Below are positions 11,209 to 23,311 of a stretch of DNA of 64,000 nucleotides, one piece after another (the first letter of the stretch is position 1; the number at the start of each line of letters is the position of its first letter). This DNA comes from Calcarisporiella thermophila CBS 279.70 (taxonomy: Eukaryota; Calcarisporiellomycota): the NCBI RefSeq assembly GCF_041956535.1, contig NW_027192195.1, positions 474,150-538,149 on the forward strand, given 5' to 3'. Position numbers and translations under genes: made by a program. Below the pieces are notes generated by a model. It searched no databases, was not told the DNA's origin, and saw nothing but the letters and a program-made list of their open reading frames with translations.

Positions 11209-13156
11209 ATGGCCAGCATTAGAGCCAACACATCCATAATGAACTTTCAGCGCCCACCATCTTCTTCCGCCTCCCTTAACAGTCTGGAACAGTGCGTTGC
11301 TCGCCTAAATTCCACCACTGACATTGTAAGATATTTCAATGATATTCATTGGTGTGCATGCTAAATTTAATCTCTGTCATGATGTGATCTTCCCACATTC
11401 CTAGGCCCAGGCGTCAGTCCACCGTCTCGATGCGGAGATCCATGAATTACGATGCCTGAAAAATGTTATCCAATTCAAAAGGCACTGTGAGCTCGTGACA
11501 GAAAATGACATCAAAGACGCGCAGAATCTCCTCTCCGTCGAGCTTGAACCGCAGATCCAGCGCATTCTGGGCCAGGTTGAACAACACATTGGGTATTTGC
11601 AGTTTCGATTGGAGCGGCTTGAAGCCGAGGTGAATAATTTATTGTTTTAGCGCTCTATGAGACGGCAAGGTGGTTTCTACCTCTTATTTTATATCCACAG
11701 GCAGAGAAGAAGAGCAAAAGACTGAAGGAGCAGCAAGAGTCTCATGAGAGCGCAACCAAACCGATCATAGCTCAGAATAAGAAACTTAGAAGCCTACGGA
11801 TGAAGAAGAATCAGCTGAATCAATTCCTGAAGAATCGGTCGGATGACATCGAAGAAAAGGTTTCTTTTTTTTAACACAGATCACTTCCATGAGGATTGGA
11901 TGGGAGCTGACCTTCCCAATTGCCTTTTGACAGCAATTTCGGCTCCGTAATTTGCTGAACAGACAGCCCACCAAGACAGACATCAAGAAGACAACGGTAG
12001 GTACATCTTTTACTAGATTGCAGTTTTCTCGTTTAATTACCTATGCGCGGTTAATAAAATATAGCCAAAGAAGCGGCCAAACTCAGCCCAATCAGCCGCG
12101 TCGCAACGTCGACGAGAGGATCTAAAACGAGAGCTGGAGCATGTTCAGAAACAACTTGAAGAACAACAACATGAACTAGAACAGATGGATTCGTCAACGG
12201 CGTCGCACCAGCCCAAACCGGAAATCGAGGCTCCAGTACCGGATTCAGACGGCGTGGATGGTAAATGAACAATTCTACCTTGCACGTGGTGCTTTTGAGC
12301 AGATTGATCTCAAGATATCGATTACCCATAGCCAAACTCCGTCGCTATTCTGATCAGCTTCGCTATTTTGACGATATCATCGGAACCGAATTTGCAGATG
12401 GTGAGTGGGACTCGCATTTGGACCCTCCATTCAGAACCCTCCCTAACTAGCCCCTATCCCTCCCTATCATTCCTTCCCACACCAAGACACGATCATTGTA
12501 CGGGAGCTTGCGGAAGTGTGCACCCGCTTCTGCACAGAGCTCCGCAAAAGTCAGTCGCAGGTAGGTTTAGCACTAGCTCAATCCCATTGCGTTGCTTTTT
12601 CACCAGAGCCAAATCCTAACGTGCCGTATTTATTTGGGAAACAATTAATGTTGCAGGTCACTACCTCTGTCATCCCTAAGCTCCAGTCTTCCAGAGAGCA
12701 TGCTGTGCAGCAGATGAGCACACTTTGCAAACTGCTCTATCCCGATGGAAATGCAGGTTCCACCATGAGTCAAATCATACAGCGTATGCTAGACTCGAGT
12801 GAGAAATGGATATACACGAAGCAGCTCTCCGAGGTAGGCAAGCTGCTTTTCGGCATTTTTCATGTGTGATTTTTGGTCTCTCCTTTTACTGATTATCCTA
12901 CGGTCTGGTTTATTCCCATCCTTTACTCTTCCCCTCCCTCCCTTGTGCCCGCCATTAGGTTTTCCCGCCTGACGAGGAGAAGCGACATCATGCCGAGTCG
13001 GTAACCCAGTGGCTGCATCGCATCGGGGTGTTAGAAACGGCAATTGAGGTCGAACGCCGCCGATCGTTGCACATTCGCCAGAAGGCTGGCGAGGATAACC
13101 CAAAGGGCGAGCTGCTACTTCGTTTTAAGTTCCTCAACAGTTCCGAAAGCGAATGA
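11209..13156 (+). CDS. Spc19-like DASH/Dam1 kinetochore subunit with long C-terminal extension
   Basis: Nine exons: 11209-11325, 11405-11629, 11701-11859, 11934-11996, 12065-12260, 12332-12400, 12487-12560, 12657-12833, 12959-13156; 425 residues, all phases agree. Exons 1-2 match the Spc19 family pattern: SLEQCVARLNSTTD, NVIQFKRHCELVTENDIKDA, SVELEPQIQRILGQVE, then a coiled coil. Spc19 is one of the ten DASH subunits that ring microtubules at fungal kinetochores. Typical Spc19 is about 160 residues; here a basic coiled coil (about 130-240) and a further 170-residue helical domain I do not recognise (from KLRRYSDQLRYFDDIIG to RFKFLNSSESE) follow. The Spc19 call rests on pattern memory and fits exons 1-2 only. 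A coiled-coil protein of other function is the alternative. Confidence 0.65.
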
Positions 13157-14372
13157 TACCTTGGGAGGAGTGTGGGGCTGAGAATGAGTTCGCCGGGGTG
13201 TTTATTTTTTCTTTCCTCTCCATTTCTGTAAACTTTTTGTTGTGTATGTGAATTCATATAGATATATATACATAAACTGCTAATTCTCCGAAAGGCCAGT
13301 TTTTAATTGCTGCATTAACCTTAAATCTCCCGCGCGAAAGTCCCTACTTTCTCCCAGTAGCCGTCAAAACATCAGAGCTGTGGGGTCATGGGGTAACGCA
13401 ATGAGTAACCGAGTACGAAAAATTTATTAGCTCATTTCTCCTTGGTCGATTGGTGCTCTCGTAAGAGACACAAAATGAAGATACCTGAAAGTCACGGAGC
13501 TAATCTAAAATCATCCAAGGAGCGAGCTCCTTGCCTCGCCCAGCCGCTCACCCTCCCCCCTCCCCCTCCCTGCCCCCCTCCACATCCCGGCTGCAGGGTG
13601 GAGCGACATGCTCGGATGGCGCCCTCCCTTTTTTCGCCAGACGCCTGCCCGTCCCTGTCGCTGCCTCGCCTGCAGTTAGATGTGGGAAAGGGCCGCATCG
13701 GCAAAAGAAACTAGCACAACCAAGGTTGTAGGCTCCGCTGGCCTGAGCTTTTTGGGGTTGGTTTTTGGGCGGGCGGCTAACTCCGAAACTGACAAGATTG
13801 GGTATTTTTTTTTTTCGTCTCCTCTTGTCACTCTTTCCCCGCTATCTTTATCTTGGCCATCCCGCTCAACCTCTTGCCATCGTTTCATAAGAAAACGTGT
13901 TGCTGGGCCCTTGTCGGATCAACGACTTATATTCACCACAAAATTCACTTTAATAATCCTGTATTCATCCATGCGAAAACAAAAAAATCGCACTTAAGAA
14001 TAACCGCCTTGTTTTTCTCCTCAGAAATTTATTCAGTGAGCAGACACACCCCCCTTATCTTTCCCTCCCCCTCCCCTCCTTACCGCTCCCTTTTAGCCCC
14101 TTGAGCGACAAATGAACTGAGCGCTCCCCCCCCTTTATTACTAATTCAAAGGGTGCTCCATTATCTTGCGCTCTAGCCTTCATTCTCTATCTCTACCCCC
14201 TCCCCTCCCCCTCCATACTGAATGTGCCGGCGCTGAGAGGAGCACCGAGAACTCATTTTCTATTTCTCCCCTCAGAATATACTGTTGAAGCCGAGTTCCT
14301 CGGGGGTTCTTTTATTCTTCCACAGTTATCCTTGACGCTTTGCATATTTTCACCTCCCCTCCAGCTCACATA
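13157..14372. other. intergenic / bHLH gene promoter region
   Basis: 1.2 kb with long C/T tracts (13540-13600, 14050-14090, 14125-14215) typical of promoters in this window. No supported coding frame. Confidence 0.55.
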
Positions 14373-16363
14373 ATGCCCGTTCCAAAGTCCATGTCTCCTC
14401 TAGCTGCTGCCGGAGGGAGGCAGACTGTTTCTCCTCCCACCTCAGCTCATTATTCACAGCCACACTATCGGTCGACACACTCCCTCGAATACAATTATCC
14501 TCACACCGACCATCAGAGGCTACCGGTGAACACGGTTGGCCAGCCACGACCAGAGACCGACCCGCTCAACCACAACCACTATCAGCGCTGGCTGCAAGAT
14601 CCGAGCCAAGACTGGATTCCGGATGAGATGCTAGGCACGAACTTGGTGCAAGAATTCTACACTAGCACAAAGCGGCACAGCCTCACCAACGAGAGTTTTT
14701 CGCTATGGGGCGGAGAGTACGCATGCAATGGAGTACAGGTAATTAGATATCTTTCTTTCTCTACTCCTCTGCGATGAGACAGGAGCGCTTCATTGCAACA
14801 AACTCTATCTCCGTAGAACTCAATGGACCTTTGTTTACCGGCGGGATTAAGCATGGAAAGCCAGCTACCTCTCCATGCTGAGCCAAAAATCGACATTGAG
14901 CCGACACGCGCATGCCATGAACAACCACCTTCCTACCCGTCGAATGGACCACCGCCCCTCGATATGCAAATGACTGACTCGCTAGAGCGCACATGGCCGG
15001 ATTCAATGACGCTTGATGTATCACAGGAGAGTGCAAGGTTCAATGCGGAATGCGCAAGGGGTCCCGAGACATGGTCGGGTGCCAATCCAAAGCTAAAGCT
15101 GCAGATAACAACTGGAACAGCTCGCTCTACCCTCCATCCTGAGCGGATGCGTTGGGAGTCTCCCTCTCTAAGCGAGCGCCCCTCCTCTCCATCCCAACAT
15201 GTAGACTGTGCGGAAGCGTTCACCTCGATTAGCGCCCCCAACCTTTCCCCAATCGATCCCCCCACTCAGCCTATGTATATCCAAGAGCCCGCCCCATTTC
15301 TACCATCATCAGCCAGCGTTCCGATACCCATTACCCCTGGAATGCTCATGCAGATGGATGCGGAGGCCACCGAAATGGCCATGAAAATGTCAGCCCAAGA
15401 AATCGCGGCGTCGGTGCCTCCTCACCCGTACATATCCAGCGACGTCGCGAGTCAATCGAATCTGTTCCCCTCTCCCTCCCACTCTCCCCCCGAGCCATTT
15501 CCACCCACGCCCGCCAATATGGTATCCATAGCATACCCTGCATCATCCAATTCGAGCAGCGTCACCCCATTATATAGCACCCAATATGACCCCCCTCTGG
15601 CCACTACGATCCAGCACCCGGGAAACTTCTTTTCTCCTAAGACCCAGCTCACTCCCTTCAACGCTATATCGCCCTTATCTCGCGACATGCCTCCCCGAGT
15701 GCTTCCCAAGCCACTAATACTATCGCCCCAACCGTCTCCCATGCCTGACCCGATGTCGATGGCCAAGATGGGCGGGGCCTCAGGCTATCCAGGTATCTCA
15801 ATGAGGAATTCCAGAGGTAATACTCTCCGCAGTGAGCTACTCGATTCGTTGGTGTGGAAGCTGAAATGTATCTCTTTTGTTTTTTTTTTAAAAAAAAATA
15901 ACACAGATAGTGGATACGGTGCCCTCTTCCATGGCCAAAGCTTGCCCAACACCATGAGTAGAGAAATGAGCAAGAGTGGTGGGTCCACCTCCAATATGGA
16001 AAGTCGCCGATCCAACCACAAGGTGAACGAGCAACGTCGCCGCAATATCCTCCGGCAGAACTTTGAGAGCCTCCGTGAGGCCATTCCCGAATCGTATATA
16101 CCACGGGAGAATGGAGCCGTGGTGAGCAAGATCACCCTGGTTCGTAAAGGTACGTGGCTTGGTTCTAGGCCCTCGTTCATTTCACAGCCCAACCTCTCTC
16201 ACCGAATATGTGTAATATCATAGCTAAAGAGTACATCCTGCAGCTTCAAAAGGATACCTCAGAGCAAACCCAACAGATCAAAGAGCTCGAGATGAAGATG
16301 GAGGAGATGCGGCGGTTTGTATTGCTTCAAGAGGGAGGCGATTCAACTGAGGTCAACCCATAA
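14373..16363 (+). CDS. bHLH-leucine zipper transcription factor
   Basis: Exons 14373-14738, 14817-15816, 15907-16149, 16224-16363; 582 residues. Residues 1-480 are Ser/Pro/Met-rich and probably disordered. The basic helix-loop-helix begins near residue 489: RRSNHKVNEQRRRNILRQNF, helix 1 FESLREAIPESYI, loop PRENGAVVSK, helix 2 ITLVRKAKEYILQLQ, running into a C-terminal heptad coil (KELEMKMEEMRR). His493, Glu497 and Arg501 give the H-E-R pattern known to read E-boxes (CACGTG class). An intron splits helix 2. The first ATG at 14373 is used because upstream frame has none. Targets unknown. Confidence 0.92.
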
Positions 16364-17089
16364 TGGAGTGGACATTTTTTGTGGATGATAATACTGTTGT
16401 AGTACTTCATAATTGTTTTGTCTAGCCTTTATTTTCTATTATGTTCTTGTCCACTTTTTTTTATATTCTTCTTGTCAACTTTACTCCTGTCTATAACACG
16501 CTGATATCTAATAATATAATACGCACTGCACTCATATGCCATTACCGCAACGCAGACCGTTGTTTGGAAACCAAACAAAAAAAGTGAAGCCAGCAACGGA
16601 CGGTACCAAGCGGGTGAAATAAAATGTAGCACCTCACTATTTTCCAACTCCCTGCCACCTATGCATTTTGGTCTCTATTGGAAAAGAGGTCTCTTCTTTA
16701 GGGACCATCCGAAGCAGCCACTCTCCATTTTTTTACCAATACAATAGGTCGGCACCCCTTTTCTCCTAGACAATAGAGGCTTAGCGCGACCAGGACGGAG
16801 AGTGCGTCTTATTTTACAGAGGAGCGCGTTGCATATCAAGGTGGAACTTATGTTATTGGTGGGCGTGAAAAAGACAGTCTTCCCAACGGTAAAACCATCT
16901 ACGATAGATATGAATACAAACGCCCAAACCTGGCTATATCATCACCATGGGAGGCATCAGCCACAAGATATCAGATATTCTGAAATTTAATTTCAACAAC
17001 TCGACATAGATACTTCACACTGGTGATTTCTTTTTCCTCCCTCTCTTTTTCCGTACAGCATATTGCCCTCTGGAAATAACCTATTCTAC
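16364..17089. other. intergenic, no gene seen
   Basis: Spacer between the bHLH stop and the putative eL31 leader; no supported frame. Confidence 0.5.
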
Positions 17090-17389
17090 GTAAGTATCCT
17101 AGATCCATCCATCCATCCATCCTCTTGAGCATGGGGTCAAGGGGAGTACCTACGGATGGAGTGTGTCTACGAGACGGAGCAGCTTTAGTAGAAACATTGG
17201 GCCAAGGAAGAATGGATCCCATGGAGTACTGTGCAATAGATTTGGCACACGCATCTTCATTCTTGCGAATGATGCGTGTTGTGATGCGAGAGACAATAGG
17301 CCGGAGCCCATGTTTCGATCCACTGCTGCCCCGATCTTTGTATCCAATTAGGCCGCGATCATACTAACCACCCTCTATCTCATTTATAG
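17090..17389 (+). other. probable 5'UTR intron of the eL31 gene
   Basis: GTAAGTAT donor at 17090 and ACTAAC branch site near 17362 followed by a pyrimidine tract and TTTATAG at 17389, two bases before the ATG. A leader intron is usual in fungal ribosomal protein genes. It contains the hairpin at 17247-17279. Confidence 0.7.
17247..17279 (+). other. strong hairpin in the eL31 leader intron (snoRNA candidate)
   Basis: ACACGCATC-TTC-ATTC-TTGC-GAAT-GATGCGTGT folds into a 13-bp stem with a 3-nt bulge and a 4-nt loop, followed by AGACAA, which fits the H-box consensus ANANNA. Only part of an H/ACA layout can be seen, so this is a candidate only. Confidence 0.25.
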
Positions 17390-17390
17390 A

Positions 17391-17854
17391 ATGGCCAAGG
17401 ACAAGAAACCCTCCCAGAAGCGCTCGACCATTGCTGATGTCGTGACCCGCGAGTACACCATCCACTTGCACAAGCACCTTCACGGCAAGAGCTTCAAGAA
17501 GCGTGCCCCCGCCGCCGTCAAGGCCATCAAGACCTTCGCCTCTAAGGCCATGGGCACCGCCGATGTCCGTCTCGACCCCTCTCTGAACAAGGAGATCTGG
17601 TCCAAGGGCGTTCGCAATGTGCAGCACCGTATGCGCATCCGCGTCTCTCGCAAGCGTAATGATGAGGAGGATGCCAAGGAGAAGTTGTACTCTTATGTGT
17701 CCTATGTGCCGGTTACCTCATTCAAGGGTAAGTTATCGTAGTGCAGTTTGACTTGCAAATGAAGGAGTCTCATCCCTCCTCCCACCCCCTTATTGACGAT
17801 GTTTCCCTCCCTCCTCTCTTGCTAGGTCTCCAAACCGAGGTTGTTGAAGACTAG
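17391..17854 (+). CDS. RPL31: 60S ribosomal protein eL31
   Basis: Exons 17391-17727 and 17826-17854; 121 residues. Reads [79 protein letters not shown], the full eL31 family from start to end. It sits at the polypeptide exit tunnel of the large subunit. Codon use is strongly biased to C-ending codons, unlike most neighbours, as expected for a highly expressed gene. Confidence 0.98.
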
Positions 17855-18029
17855 ATGTGAAGTTTGTTGCCTACCCTCTACTCTTCAAAAAATAAACCCG
17901 TCTTATTCTTCCAATGATGGCTTTGTGATGGCTGCCTCCTCCTTGTGATGCAAAACATCTTTATTCGGCGAGAGCTTGCCTCCCCTTAGGAATATACAAA
18001 ATGATACAGTGCTAAAATATACCTATGTG

Positions 18030-18030
18030 G

Positions 18031-18059
<29 letters not shown>
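18030..18059. repeat. (TA)n microsatellite
   Basis: Uninterrupted TA dinucleotides followed by GTATGTATA, in the convergent spacer between eL31 and Sld2. Confidence 0.9.
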
Positions 18060-18066
<7 letters not shown>

Positions 18067-18093
18067 ATCTATTGAAATATAGAATACACCGGT

Positions 18094-19774
18094 CTAGAGT
18101 CGCCCCTTTCGCCGCCATCCTCTCCATGTCTTCTGCTTGTACTTGAGCGGCCTGAAGTTGTCGCGTATGGCTGCAGGCTGGAGCTGCTTCTGCCTCCCTT
18201 GCTTACTCCTTTCATCCTGGCCCTCCGCCTCTTTCTTTTGTTCCCCATGTTCCGCGTCTCCCATCTTCACGTCCTCCCCACTCGGGCTAGGCTCCGTTAA
18301 TTTGGGCGCGGGTTTCTCGGGGGCTATGTAAGGCACTAGGAGGAAGAGGAGGAGAAAATGTGAACAAGCCGGACGGTTAACCCCCTTCGCATCTCTATAC
18401 TTACAAATGCGAATACGAGCGGTGCGCTTCTGGGTTGGCTTCTTTTTACGAATCATGGCCGGCTCCTCCTCCTTCAATATGAACTCGATGAGAGATGAAA
18501 ATATCCTCAAAAGCCAAAAATAAAAAGGGCTACACTACCTCTTCATTCATCTCCTCCTCCTGCCACAGCCTCTCCAGCTCTTTCTCCACCTCCATTCGCT
18601 CCTGTTCGGTCAATTCCTCGTCGGCAAACCGCAGTCGCTTCTTGAAGTTGGTGACCGGGAACGACCCAACTCGCTTTGCGGTTGGGGACCGCATCAGGGC
18701 GTGGAAATTGGCCGGCACTACAAAATCATCCTCTTCGTTTTCCCCTCGGCCCTCCGTCTTTGCCACCCAGGCCCCTGGGGGATCATACCTGTCAACGGAG
18801 AAAATGCAACGTATAGAATCAGCCTCTACTACCAAACTGTGCAGATCCAGGACGAACCCTGTTTCGTCGGTAATGGTGAACCCGATATTCAAAAACTCGG
18901 TTTCCTCCACCCCAATCGCCATTGTGGATGCCGTGCGTTTAAGCATCGAATTGGTGGAGGTCGTGGGTTGGGGAGACTGTGACTCTGCAATCCGAGTGGT
19001 AGAGGGGGATGTGCTGGCTGAATTCGAAGCCGCGGACTTCTTCGCGACAGAAAAAGGAGAGGCAAATGGATCTCCACTCGACTCTGCATCCACCTGCCCC
19101 AAGTTTCGGTGCTGCCTAAAGGGCACCTTTTCGCTGGATGCGCTGATCAGCTTCTCAAATGAAAACGGCACCGGTGGCGGCCAATGCGGCTGTTTGGTTG
19201 GGCTTCCCACCCCGGCAAAGATTCCCCTTGCCCCTTTGCGCGGTGTGCTTTCCACCACCTCTTCTTCGCCCAGCCCACGCGACTTCACCGGGGACAGGAG
19301 CATTCGCTCGGCATTGAGAGCGGCCGGGGTTTGACGTTTTACGGGGCTCCGCGTCAGCATTGGATGCTTGTGAGGGGAAATGTATTCAATCACCTTGCGT
19401 GCGGTGGATTTCGAGGGTGTGGTCTGCAGAGGAGCGAGGTTGGGAAGATTAGATGCGGAGGGGGTCTTGCGTTCGGGGGTCGAGGGGTATCCATCCGAGA
19501 TTTCCTGAAGCTTTTTTTTTAGTCGGCTATACTTTTTATATTTGGTGGCTAAAGGAAAAAAATCACAAGTCCATTAGATCCGATGGCCCGCCGACATTCC
19601 CGACCTAATCTGTATTTTATTTTTTTCGTTACCCATTTCCGGCCGCGCGCTGATGTCGTCCTTGTTGGCATCTCTGCCAAAATGCTGGCGGAAAGATTTC
19701 TCCCACGCCTTGAGCTCCCGACGTAGCGAGATGAGATCATCGGCGATCTTCTTCCTGTCGCTGCTTGACCCCAT
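18094..19774 (-). CDS. SLD2: Sld2/Drc1-type DNA replication initiation regulator
   Basis: Exons (5' to 3') 19633-19774, 18539-19548, 18405-18483, 18094-18335; 490 residues. Sld2, once phosphorylated by CDK, binds Dpb11 and helps load Cdc45-GINS at origins; animals carry it as the RecQL4 N-terminus. Seen: N-terminal signature DDLISLRRELKAWEKSFRQH and GRDANKDDI, then KYKKYSRLKKKLQEIS across the first intron; several TP/SP sites (STPERKTP, TRSPVKRQTP, ESTPRKG) as CDK targets; a C-terminal basic tail NFRPLKYKQKTWRGWRRKGR. The last intron has two in-frame acceptors 12 nt apart (exon starts at 18335 or 18323). An in-frame ATG at 19849 lies further upstream, but the family signature starts at 19774. 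Confidence 0.88.
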
Positions 19775-21663
19775 TGCTTGGCTATGAGAATGTGAAAATG
19801 AAAACGCGAGCGCGAAAAAGTAATAAATAACGTCGCGACCACCGACCATCGTGGTGGGCTAAGCCACGGTGGAGAGGCCAGTGGCCAATCCGCCTCAGAC
19901 TGAGGTTGACTATTTGCCGAATTGGCCCTCGCCTAATTGACCGACAAGCCCCCGCCTCTCCTCCCCCCTCTCTGCCCTGCTCGCGGTGCGATGGCTTCGC
20001 TCTCTCCAAGCGCGGGCCAGCAGGCGTCTGAGCAAATTGCCAACCCGGATGGGCCTTTTGTTTACACCGTGTGGCCAGTTCCTACTTGTGCCCGTGGGAC
20101 ATATTCCATTCTTGGGCAATATCATGAGGCAAAGTGGGGTCGCATTCGAGAGCACAAAGGTCCCGTTGTATACCAACACAATGGGACAAATAGAATCGCC
20201 CCCCGACCCCTTCTCCTCGGCAAGCCCCTGCGCTTAAGCACTCCATCCCACATCGGCACCACCTGCTTTGCACTGAAATGCTCGACGAGTCTTGCATTAA
20301 TTTCCCATTCCGTTTCAAAGCCTGGATGCCCGTTTTAGCACATTCTAGATTTCCCCCGATAAACCTCGCCCAGTGCCAGCCGCATGATGTAATATGGGCT
20401 CGCGTGGAAGGCCGGCCTCAAGGCACCGGGCGAGTGGTGTACCCAGCCACACTCCCCTCCCCTCCCCATGCCGTCCCCCTCCGCCCTATCACGTGCTGGA
20501 CTGATAATCTCGTCGGCGGTCCGCGCTTGTTCCCGGTCCCTCCTAGGCTGCGACGCTCGGCGGCTTTGCCGTCCTCGAGGAGAGATGCGGAAAAGCGCTG
20601 GGATCACCGATTCTAGGCCGAGCATTTCAGGCTCCACTCTCCGTTTTGCTAAACAAGGCCGCCCCTCCCCCACTGGCCTGCCCCCAGCCGGGACATATAT
20701 GGCTAGCTCATGCACCGTTGCGTTGCTCAGTATCCCCCCCTCCCCCGCTTACTCAAAACGGCCAAACGGATTTCTCTGCACACCCGCATGCCTAATCCCC
20801 GGATGGCTTGGATGATTCCCCTCTAATCCCCTCCCCCCTGTCTTTTGCCTTTTCTCAGGCAATTTTGCTTGTGGGATCCGAGTGCTGGCGCCTAGATTCC
20901 CTCCCCAAACTTAAATTAATCGATATTCTCCGAACAGCTCTTCGTCTTATCGGGCTTTCCAAGCTTCTCATGGATAAGCGCTTGGAATCGAAAGAGTCCC
21001 GAGAATCCCCCAGAGTCCCTTGCTCGAGTGACGACGGTTTCGCATCCCACGGACAAGGGGGGAGGGGCCTCGCGCCTGGACCAGTCCGGGCCTTGGATTT
21101 TTTTTTTTTTGCACTGTTTCAGCAGAGTCATGGGACTGTGGCTTTGACAGGGTGCAAAGGGGGGGGTCAAACATAAACAACCGATCCTTCTCCTTATTCA
21201 CGCTAGGTTCAGATCGGGTTTTTCGTCGCACCGCCTTATTGGCACCCGCCGCCGCCGCCGCCGCCGCTCCCTCCCAGGCCTCGCCACGACACGGCCGGCC
21301 GCAAAGCTTCGCGGAAGGCTTCTGCCGGTGCCGGCCTCGCGCGCGCCGAGTCAAACGCACAGCTTGCACAAGGCGGTGCTTGCGCCGGCGAATAGGGCTC
21401 GCGAATCCGGTACAAGGGAGAGAAGCCGAAAAGCACCCGATGTGGAAATGAACTTGAATTGGAGGGCCGACTCACTTTTTCCTCGGATATTTTTTTTTGG
21501 TTGTATTTTTAAAACTCTCGGCTTGCCCTCTGTTCTTGCTGGATACTTTTTTCCTTTTGGACCCCTCCTGACCCTCTCCCGCCTGCGCTCCCCCCCCCTC
21601 GGAACCTGTGTTTTTCAGCTGCCCAGCTCTCCCCATCCGCCGAATCATCCCCCTTCCGAAGCC
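19775..21663. other. 1.9-kb divergent promoter region, GC-rich
   Basis: Lies between Sld2 (-) and the Zn2Cys6 gene (+). GC-rich with C-runs and a (GCC)n run at 21249-21268. Open frames on both strands here are compositional and overlap one another; I see no family signal. Confidence 0.5.
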
Positions 21664-23311
21664 ATGACCGCCGACCGCCAAAAGAAAGCCCGCCATAATC
21701 CAGCCCCCTATGATCCGCCCGCGGGGTCATCCCCCCACTCTGATCACGCCTCGCAGCCATTGAGCGCCAGCACCCCCGCCAACCGCCGACTGTCCAGCGG
21801 AAGCGCCTGCGAAACGTAAGCCGACCCGTCTCCCTTGACTAATCATCCTGGCCCCCCCCCCCTGATCACCGTTTTGTCCCCCCCCTATAGATGCCGGCGC
21901 CGCAAGACAAAATGCGACGGGAACCAGCCATGCTCCTTCTGCGCCGCCAACAACATCGAGTGCATCAACCGGGCGGAGAAAAAGAGGGCCGCGCCCGCAC
22001 ACGCCGATGTCGAGTCGCTGGAGAAGCGGGTGAAGCAGCTGGAGGGCCTCGTGGCCATGCTCCTGCAGCCCGTCGTCGTCAACGCCCTCCGGGAGTGCCA
22101 GCCGCCCTCCATCTCGGAGCCCCTCCTCGCGACCGCGGTCAATCTGGTGAAAAGCGAATACCCCGCCGCCACCCTCCCCGCCTCCACCACCCCCCCCTCG
22201 CTGANNNNNNNNNNNNNNNNNNNNNNNNNNNNNNNNNNNNNNNNNNNNNNNNNNNNNNNNNNNNNNNNNNNNNNNNNNNNNNNNNNNNNNNNNNNNNNNN
22301 NNNNNNNNNNNNNNNNNNNNNNNNNNNNNNNNNNNNNNNNNNNNNNNNNNNNNNNNNNNNNNNNNNNNNNNNNNNNNNNNNNNNNNNNNNNNNNNNNNNN
22401 NNNNNNNNNNNNNNNNNNNNNNNNNNNNNNNNNNNNNNNNNNNNNNNNNNNNNNNNNNNNNNNNNNNNNNNNNNNNNNNNNNNNNNNNNNNNNNNNNNNN
22501 NNNNNNNNNNNNNNNNNNNNNNNNNNNNNNNNNNNNNNNNNNNNNNNNNNNNNNNNNNNNNNNNNNNNNNNNNNNNNNNNNNNNNNNNNNNNNNNNNNNN
22601 NNNNNNNNNNNNNNNNNNNNNNNNNNNNNNNNNNNNNNNNNNNNNNNNNNNNNNNNNNNNNNNNNNNNNNNNNNNNNNNNNNNNNNNNNNNNNNNNNNNN
22701 NNNNNNNNNNNNNNNNNNNNNNNNNNNNNNNNNNNNNNNNNNNNNNNNNNNNNNNNNNNNNNNNNNNNNNNNNNNNNNNNNNNNNNNNNNNNNNNNNNNN
22801 NNNNNNNNNNNNNNNNNNNNNNNNNNNNNNNNNNNNNNNNNNNNNNNNNNNNNNNNNNNNNNNNNNNNNNNNNNNNNNNNNNNNNNNNNNNNNNNNNNNN
22901 NNNNNNNNNNNNNNNNGCGGGGGCGTGCCCGCCGCCGCCAGCACGGGGCCCCCCTCCCTCTCGCAGATCGCCTATCCCTCGCCGCCCCAGTATCATTCCA
23001 CCGGCAATGCGGGCGCCGTCAGCAAGCCCGAGCGCAGCCTCCCTCCCCCCGCTACCATGCATTCCTCTGCCGCTCACCCGCCGCCACCGCCACCTCCCCT
23101 CTTGAGTCGCCAGAGCGCCCCCGCCCTAGACCCCCCCAATCCAAAACTGGCGGTGCCCGACGCCCCCATCCGGCTCCCCCCCCTCTGCGGGATCCTCAAC
23201 GAGACTGACCAGCTGTCGCGGATAGGCCCCCTCTGCGGGTATCGCGGCCATTCCGTGGTGACGACGGCAAAAGAGGAGCCGCCCTCTTTATTCGCCAAGG
23301 TGATGGAGTAG
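21664..23311 (+). CDS. Zn(II)2Cys6 fungal transcription factor (interrupted by assembly gap)
   Basis: Exon 1 21664-21815, intron with a C-rich tract, exon 2 from 21891. The binuclear zinc cluster is split by the intron: Cys49-x2-Cys52-x6-Cys59-x5-Cys65-x2-Cys68-x6-Cys75 (CRRRKTKCDGNQPCSFC), followed by a leucine coil VESLEKRVKQLEGLVAMLLQ for dimerisation. Bases 22205-22916 are N. After the gap the plausible frame (Pro/Ser-rich, ending LFAKVME at 23311) differs by one from the frame before it, so the gap length is not exact or hides an intron. Such factors bind CGG-type sites; the target pathway is unknown. Confidence 0.85.
22205..22916. other. assembly gap (712 N)
   Basis: Run of N inside the Zn2Cys6 gene, flanked by very GC-rich sequence. 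Confidence 1.

Noticed and set aside
18495-19334. 279-codon open frame on the + strand
   Set aside because: It is antisense to the Sld2 gene, whose frame has family motifs, splice sites and codon usage; the + frame has none.
19850-21660. Several overlapping GC-rich open frames (for example 19937-20338, 20335-20715)
   Set aside because: High GC removes stop codons; frames overlap on both strands and show no domain, signal peptide or splice logic.
21727-22944. Long frames spanning the N gap on both strands
   Set aside because: Their length comes from the N run being read as open; only the zinc-cluster frame has protein evidence.
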